A stretch of DNA of 64,000 bases from Streblospio benedicti. Lineage: Eukaryota > Annelida > Polychaeta > Spionida > Spionidae. Numbering within the stretch: the first letter of the stretch is position 1; every line of letters begins with the position of its first letter. Position numbers and translations under genes: made by a program. Shown here piece after piece: positions 34,501 through 43,500 of the stretch. The notes beneath the pieces were generated by a model, which saw nothing but the letters and a program-made list of their open reading frames with translations, was not told the DNA's origin and did not search any database. The DNA is taken from assembly GCA_019095985.1 (NCBI GenBank), contig CM032659.1, forward strand, positions 21,601,959 to 21,665,958. Reading direction: 5' to 3'.

Positions 34501-37500
34501 TTATTCTATTTCAAGAATTCTATGAGTTCAGGCTAATCATCTTTGCACCATCTTCCAGTGAAATTGGCTTCGTGTATATAGTCCAACAGCTCAGGACTTT
34601 CTGTATGCATTTTTAGGTCCAGAGAATTACTCTTCATTTTTAGTAGAAGAGCACTAGGAGTTCAAGAATATCGAGGGTGTCATTGCAGCAGCTTCAAAAT
34701 ATGAAAGAGAACCCCATACCCCCCCTAAAGCACATATGGAGCTTGTGTGACCATCCTAGGGTTTCAATGAGAATTGAGTGCCCCCTCCCTGTACCCTCCA
34801 AACGTCATTGCAGTGCAATCTGTCAAACAAATATACCATTTTGCAGCATATTTTGTGCATATAAAATACCTACTTCATATAAATCAACACAATGACGATT
34901 CTTTCTACCTGCTTTAACGTCCAAAATGTCCAAACTTTTTTTTTTCAAAATACCTGAAGACATTAAAGCAGGTAGAAAGAATTGTCATTGTTTTGATACA
35001 TATTAGATAAGTATGAGATGACCTGCTGCAGCTCAAATATTAAAGCTAGCAAACAGATAAAATACCATAGACGATATACAAGGCTATATTCTCAACAGCC
35101 CAAGTTTGTACATTGGTGATTCAGGCAGAAAATTTCGACACGTCACTCAAGGAACACCAATGAAATGTGGAGACGCATGACCAGAGAGGTGTCCGCACCA
35201 GAGTCACTCCCCTCAGTACTAGTGTTCCCCAATTGGGCATACCAGATCACATGGACAACTTCAAGCATGTAACGGATTGAGATAGTTCTAAAATTGTGTG
35301 CAAAGAGTCGTACCTATTGGACAGGCAAATCTCAGAGTCTATAACGATCCGAAACACTGTAGAAAACATTAACATAGATGAAGGAGCATACCAGTTATCC
35401 CACGCCAATGACAACATTCTGAGACCTAGGGCAGTCCAAGAGCACAGGAAACACTGACTGATTTCCTTCATTGTCACGTGCTGCCACCCAGTGACAGAAA
35501 AAAATCTCAGAAGATGGACATGGAAAGATGTCTGAAAATATTCAGACAGTAAACAAAAATTGATTTACACAAATTTAATCAATCAATCTAAATCCTATCA
35601 TGGTATAAAATATTCGGAAAGAACTTTCACTTGACAACAAATACACAGATGAGGACTATGTTTTGCTCTTTATGTTTGGGTCTTCATTTACTTATATAAT
35701 ATATACCTATTGCATATTCAGTATCTTTTAAAAACTTCTCCCAGTAAAAGTTTTCATCACAGAATCGGGAAAGTCAAAATAATTAATACACTGTATGCGA
35801 AAATTGTGTAGCTCAGAGTTCAATTTGTGTAAGCTATCATAAGTAAAATCAAATAACTGAATTTGAGTGCAAAACATATATTCTAACATAAATGGAATGT
35901 AAAACATCTTAATTCTTAGGTGACTGTATTCACTCTATATATTTGATATGAATGTAATTTAATAATGATACTGATATTTCCTCAAAATTGCAATTTTAGT
36001 GATTAATTAGATGTACAAAATTAATGAAAGCTCACATATGTTTCCATACCTATTATGAATGCAGGGATGGCAGTTTTCTTTTTTAAAGATCTCAATCTAA
36101 TTAAAATATTGATGTAACACAACTCCTCATCACAAAACAGTTTACGCGTTCAACATGTATGATTATCAAATTTGGCGGTCGAAATTAGTGATTTTACAAG
36201 AAAAAAGCATGGTTTACAAAATCTAAAAAATCTGTAAGGATAAAATCAGCTTAAAATAGGCGACGTATTGTTGCTAAGATATATTTTACTATTTAATACC
36301 ATGTAAATGGACCTTGATTCAATAAAAAATGTAATTAGATAGTGTTTTAGGTATTGATCATGAAATGTGGGAGATTGGGAAAAAGGCCCTCAAAAGAGGG
36401 ATGTGGAAATTGATTAAAGAAAAAGGAGGGATGGGATTTCTCTACGTAGAAAGGTGCTCTTGTGCTATTCAATATTTGTTATTGAATAGTGGTGGGGGAT
36501 GTGTGGATGTAGGCACATGCTATCAGGACAGGGGTGTATATGACAGAATGGGAGAGGGCATTTGTTACTATAGTGGTCGAGTGTGGGGGAGATGGCTGTA
36601 AGACCAATGCTATGCAAGCAATATTTGTTAGTGAATAATGGGCGGGGTTGGGGTTTGGGCCGTGTTTACTTCAGAAGTAGCTGTGTGTAAGTCAGAAGTA
36701 GGGCATGAGATTTGAGTACCCGCTATTGATTTTTCATCCCCACGGATATAATCTAGTTCTATAATGTAAGCTTAAATACAATAAACATAATCAACCTTCT
36801 CTCAACATTTATCATACCAGCTTAACATATTGTCGGATTAGACATATACGGTTGTGTGCATTGAGTGCTGACTTGTGACCAGGAGGTCAGTTACATAGAT
36901 TCGTCCTAGGCCGAGATGAGAAATGTTTTGATTGTGTCACTAGTGCATGTACCTATTTTGAAGTATTGACTCTAGCTAAGGTAGACCCTCCAAATTAACA
37001 CCACTTATGTAAAGAGCCACCTCTCTGATAAAACTCACAATCGTGGCTATGCTATTGAGCAGCGAAAATGGGGGTAAACAGTGGTGTTGTTTTCACTGGA
37101 TTAAAAATCCTCCTGGTGACATCTCAACATATCAATATGTTGTATAAGTTCACTGTTTTGCGGGATTAGTAGGGAATTTTTAAACCCCTATGAAAGGAAT
37201 GTGACAGTGCAACTATGCGAAACGATCTTAAGGGTCAAGGTGTCTAGGAACATCAAGAGGAAGGACTTCATGTGACTTATCTGTTGGATCATGTAAAAAC
37301 CTATTCTAAAATAACCAATAGTTTAATATTTTTTCTAATGTGATTTTGAATATAGTGGCAGGAGATTGCTTGCCAAAGAAAAGAGTGAGAGAAGAAGAAA
37401 ATTGAGTTCAATAAATGCTACCATATACATTGAAAGCTTGTACTTGTGATGGTGTCGGCTGAACTATGTTTGGTCAATTTGTTTAAGGCATACACAAAAA

Positions 37501-40500
37501 CACTTGGGTACACATATTGATCTACGGATATTATATATAGTGTCTTAACCCTTCCCCTAAAACACAGGCCCAATATTTTACATCATAAAATATATCCCCA
37601 GAATGATTTGAATCACCTAAATATCCCACAGAAGTTCAATCTTTTTAGAAGGCTGAGAGCATATGAACGTTCGTCATTTTTCAACCACAAATTAATCCCA
37701 ATGTTTTCATGTACGTGACCCTAGACCTTGTTCTTGACCTCAAATCACTGAAATACCCTCAGAAATGGCTTTCTCATGCTAAGTGTAGTGCAGAAATTGG
37801 TATTATATTAAATTCTAGACTAAATAGTAAAAAAGTTACTTACTATATATGTACCGTTCGCCATCTTGGCAGCCTTCTTGGCAGCCATCTTGGATTTCGG
37901 AAGGAACCTATTATCTGGGAGCGTGGTTCCCGATATCTTTGGAATGAGCATACTTCAAAACCCCAATGTACAAAGTTTTATGCTTTCTGCCACATGTGCA
38001 CATGTTAATTATCACTTATCTGTCCCACTATTCANNNNNNNNNNNNNNNNNNNNNNNNNNNNNNNNNNNNNNNNNNNNNNNNNNNNNNNNNNNNNNNNNN
38101 NNNNNNNNNNNNNNNNNNNNNNNNNNNNNNNNNNGAGACCACTGCCATGGACCGCACACTCTGGCGTAGTAGATGTAGTGAGGGCTGCATACTGTTCGAG
38201 GAAGAAAGAACAGAAAGATGAATTGAAAGACGAAGGCTCCGCCATGCTGCTGCTTCAAGTGTTCCACAAGTTGGAGGCTCACCATTTGTCTGTGGAGACT
38301 GTCATCAGACCTGCACTTCACGCATTGGCCTGATCATTCATCGCAGACACAAACATTAGACACATAGGTGCAGGAGACAAGACATTCATCGGACCGATGA
38401 GTCAATCCATCAATCCAAATATAATTATAATAATAATTAGGTATTTATTTGCAATCATACGATCAGTTGAACATATACATAGTATTTACATAGTAGGCAG
38501 AGGACTACAACCACTCCAGGTCATTGGCATCCTTTTCACACCCTATATATCCTTTTCAACTCACCGGGGAGCATACAGCACATCGCAGCTATTGGAGCGC
38601 AGACGTGCTATTCACCTGCCAGTCCTGTACATATTTAACGTGTAGGTGCCACGAAGCGGACCATGTATATTTTAGCGGACCCAAATTATAAGATCAATAA
38701 CTTGCCAAGAAAAAACATTTGGAAACACATTTCTTTCTCTATTAGAAAGAGAAACCTTTTCTGTGTGGTTCTAAGATGTTTTTATAAAGATTGACTTACA
38801 TTTTGTGCTTCCTCTGTTTTGATTCAAATGCCTTCTTTTTATATCTTGCACGAAACAACAAAAGTGGGGTTCGGGGGGTTTACCCCCCGATAAAAACACT
38901 CAAAATAGTCACACATTTTCAGCGGCTCGTCTACATAAGCAGTAACCCTTTATCCACAGTTTTCACAAATCGTTTTTATTTGTGTCATTAATTTACTAGT
39001 CAAATTATCCATGTTTTAAGTCCATGTAAGATTTTTGACAGGCGATCGGTAATAACACTTTGCGTCACTGTTCTGTGCCAGTTTACAAATCGATAAAAAA
39101 TCAGGTGTGTTTCTACATACATTGCACTTTAAAACTAATAATCATGGTTAGAGTTTCGACTTGAAAACAGTGGTCCTCAGTAGCTCTTGGTCAAGTACGA
39201 CTTGAAAACAGGAGTTGTTTGCGTCGTAATCGCGCCCCGGTTTACAGTGTCGCCAAAACCGATACGTCGTACGTTGCCACTGAGTTGCTGATTAGATACG
39301 TCGCCACCGTACAGTGTTACTACTAAACGGTAGCGACGCCAATTCCGAAGCCTCGTTTGTCCCGTGTAGAGGAGAGCCACACCTCTGACGTAAAAAGAAC
39401 TCACCTAGTTTGAAAACTATAGCTAGTGTGATCCCCCCACCCCCACCCCTGAGGCTCAGTTGGCTACCTAGCCTGCCTTTGGAGGTCCATACCAACACCA
39501 CGTGGCCTCCCTCTGCTATAAGCATCAGAAATTGATGGCTGCGGAGTACAAACAAACCAAACCAAACCAAACCATTTTAATGTATTATATCATTTACAGT
39601 ACAATTGCTTATTAAATTTTCGTAGAAAATAAGTACAACAGTTTCACGTTCCGTAGTAGTTAGATGTTTCTTGCACATGCAAGATGGCGTATGACGTAAA
39701 GGCATCAACTCCCTTGCGATCAATTTGTTTTTAAAATCATTTGAAAACACCCAACAAGCGTAAATGATATTTAAGTTCATATAAAGCCAAATATAATTTG
39801 AAATCATATAAAAGTAACCATGATTTATTTTTAAACAATTCGGGGTTCGGGGTTTACCCCCGATAAAAAACCTCAAAATCGTCACACATTTTTAGCGGCT
39901 CGTCTACATAAAAACGGGTGCATATATGAAGTGGAAGGACGTAAATGAGCTCTGTGCAAAAACCGTACAAGATGTGCAAGATGGATGGCGAGTATCAAAA
40001 CAATTCCGTGTTTATGTTACAAATGATGGATTTTTTGGCCTATGAGTAGAGCGATGTACTAGTTCAATACATCAAAGAATAATGGAACCACATTTTTTCT
40101 ATATAGAGACAAAAATGTGGTTCCTAAATATTTTTCAATGTCTAAAAGTAGACATTTTATTTGGGTCCGCTAATCTGGACATGATCCCCACGAAGCAGTG
40201 TGCCAACTGTTAGAGGCAAGTTTGCTTAACACTTACCACCAGACCCGACCGGGAATCAAACCCGCCACCTTCTGATCACGAGTCCAACTCCCTATCCACT
40301 CGGCCACGGAAGCACACAAATATATACGCATTAGAATAGGAATGACCATCTAAGTATATGCAAATTCCAAGATGGCCACCACAGGAGTGCTTGCAATATG
40401 TGATTGTTTGCAATATTTGAATAATTATAGATGTTTTGTGTATACAAGGTTTGTGTCTCAATTGATGATTCCGTGAAAGACAAACATTCTTGGCCTGACT

Positions 40501-43500
40501 CATGCTTAATATATAGGGCAGCAAATAACTTTACTATAATTGTATTAAAGCACTATTGTTGTACAGGTCTCGTGTGTTTCTGGAACTAAACCCATGGGCT
40601 GCAATATTTATATGAAAGAGTAAGATGTCAACGTTCCGTCAGTAACCACTTAGTTTCCCTATTAAAATTCAGTTATCTTCCATTGATTAACTCATGATAA
40701 ATGGTAATGCATTTTGCATTTGTCATTATTCATCACTAAACACTGCCACGTGTGTCCCTAAAACTGTGCCTTTGTCGGCTGCTCTTTTATTCAAAACCGA
40801 TTAAACAGTGTGGAAAGTGTTGTCAGTAGTTTCAGTCATAGTCGGTATGACAGTAAAGAGATGACACCGAGAGCAATAGTCTTGCCTGCATACACTAGTA
40901 ATCCGTGTATGGTGTAAATCAAAAGATATGTCTCCAAATTGATCTAGATGATATTGTTTACGTGAACTACTCACTTGCGAGCGTAGGTCTTCTTATGCTT
41001 GTTGAGTTTGACATCTGTGGGCAGGGCTTTAGGTGCAGAATTGTTGGTTAGGATGGCCCCCAGACTGGACCACGCCACCTTGAAGTGGATGCACGCGATC
41101 ACTTTCAGATTTTCATACACAGTCAAACCGCGGGCTGTTGATGAGAAAGTACGAAATGCGAATCAATGGGTAGCACTCATTATTTGAGTGTATGGGCATG
41201 TACCGCTCCCCCTTAAGATCATGATTGCCACTTTGGTGACATTTCAAGCCTGAAATACAGAGATAATATTTATCAGTGAGGGTAGTTGGTGTCTGGGGGA
41301 ATTTACAGCAAGACTTTCGCCGAGTATGAAAATCTTATCATTTCTGACTACTTTGGCTCATTCTGCACAAAACGATGTGCCTTTTATGGAAAACGGGTTT
41401 CATCAAGGAAGTTATGGGGCAAAATGTGAGTTTGATGTTTTTTATGGAACCAAAACCTTGCCATGTCATGCTAAATATAGCGCAAGCGAATTCAATAGAA
41501 TTCGGGCACACCTGCTTGCGCCCTTTGAAAAAAAAACCCAGAGACAACTGTAGTATTGGACGTAGATGAGGTGGTAGTCAGTTTTGATGCTGTGACATTA
41601 TACATAAATGTTCCAGTAAGTGAAGCGATAGGAGTGTGTGCCGAGGCTTTGTTTGAGTTACCCATTATCGTCCTATGATGTACTCATGTACGCATGATGA
41701 TTTCTATACACAAATTGATGGCCTTGCCATGGGCAGTGCACCAGCGCCCCATCTTGCTAACAGTTGGTTGAGTCAATTTGATACATGCAGCAAAACTAGA
41801 GGAAACTCTAAGTTGTATTTTCGAGATATGGATGATGTTTGAAAGGAGGAAAAACAATCACAAATTGAAAATAAATTGACTGAGATAAACCAGTTCCATG
41901 AAAATTTTAAGTTTACCATTGAACGTGAACAAAGTCACAATGTATATGTTCTCGATATGAGAATCATGCATGATCATACAAATGGAAAGCTATCTTCGAC
42001 ATGGTACAGTAAGCCTACATATATCGGGCTTATTATGAACTATTATGTCCTCGCACCTACATGTAAAAGATACAAGCGTTCTGTAGTGTCTGGTTTCGTA
42101 TACCGAATCTACCGTGCATGCAGTTCATGTTTTTTTTCATGGAGCTTAGAGAAGGCTAAACTTATCCTAGAAAAGAACCAATACCCACTGACATTCAACG
42201 AGCCAATTATTAAAAAATCTTTAGGTAACATTCTGGGAGTTACTGCAAACAAGGCCCCAAAGGCAGTTACCACCAGCAATGTGAGAAAACACATGCTCAA
42301 AGTACAATACTTTGGTAAATGCACTGAGGACTATGCGCAAGCTTTACATAAAATCGAAGCTCAATTCACGGTTATCATGACACTTCGAAAGTTGAAAACT
42401 GTACTACCCTCTACCAAACCTCGAGTAGACAAGATATTTGAAAGCGGGGTTGTTTATATGTTTGAATGTCCACACTGCACACCGTGCTACGTCGGTCAAA
42501 CGGCACGTAATCTACAAACCGCCATAAATGAGCACAGAAACAGACCTGGCCCAATGAGGGATCACATAAGACAGTGCTGAAGCACTTTATAGGAGGAAGA
42601 TGAGTCATGCACCAGACGTCTCACAGTGATAGCTTGTTGCTGACTTGCTGACTTTGGAGGCTCTGTACATACGGCAGTAAAGACCGACCATCAATCCTAA
42701 GGACGGGAATAGAAACAGGGTACTTATTATGAAGTTGTTGACAGTGTAATAGTTCTGTTATCCCAATAATGCCTATACAAATGCAGATTATAATAATTGT
42801 TCTTGTGTTATCCCAATGTATGTATGTATGTATGTATGTGAGAATATGTATGTAAATGTATGATATACGTATGTATGTATGTATGTATGTATGTCTGTAT
42901 GTGTATGTATGTATGTTGGTATGTATGTATGTATGTATGTATGTAATATCTTGTATAAAACGAAGTATTTTGTATTTACGTTCCACAGAGAAAACTTTAC
43001 ACAACTTGAGGTGGACCCCATATGAGGAGAACATCAAAGGATTCGATTTTTAGTAAATGAAATTGTGTATTTTAGATCTTCCCATTTCAAGAATGAAATT
43101 TTACTGATACAAAGAGAAAGAGAACACGCGTAACGTATCACGTTATAACACGTTAACGTCACGTTTTACGTCATATTCTACGTCACATAAAAAACTTCAT
43201 ATTCAGCCACAAATGATATTTTGCATCATTGATTTTTTTTGGCTTATTAAGTGCAATTGAATATCAGTAAAAAATCAATTCTAAAAAGCTTAGCAGCAAT
43301 ATATAGCCAACATGATAAAATTTACCTGCTACCAAATTTAAAATCAATACAGCATACTTGTAAATCACTGATTACAGTATTGTGTACTTTTAATCAAGAT
43401 TTCCATAACGTTTTAGTCAAGTTTTTTCAACGAAGATGAACTTGATTAACAGTAAAGTACCGATTTTGTATGTCTTTGCCCATATTATACGCCGTGTTTT

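Noticed and set aside
36365-36601. 78-residue Gly- and Cys-containing ORF inside the long-TIR element
   Set aside because: Short, repetitive (duplicated GTGGGGG words) and without a family match. Not called as a transposase.
40235-40316. tRNA gene on the minus strand
   Set aside because: The A and B boxes are present, but the acceptor stem and anticodon arm do not pair, and it runs into a SINE tail.
42621-43037. Long minus-strand frame with runs of Tyr-Ile-His-Thr
   Set aside because: It is a translation of the ATGT microsatellite.
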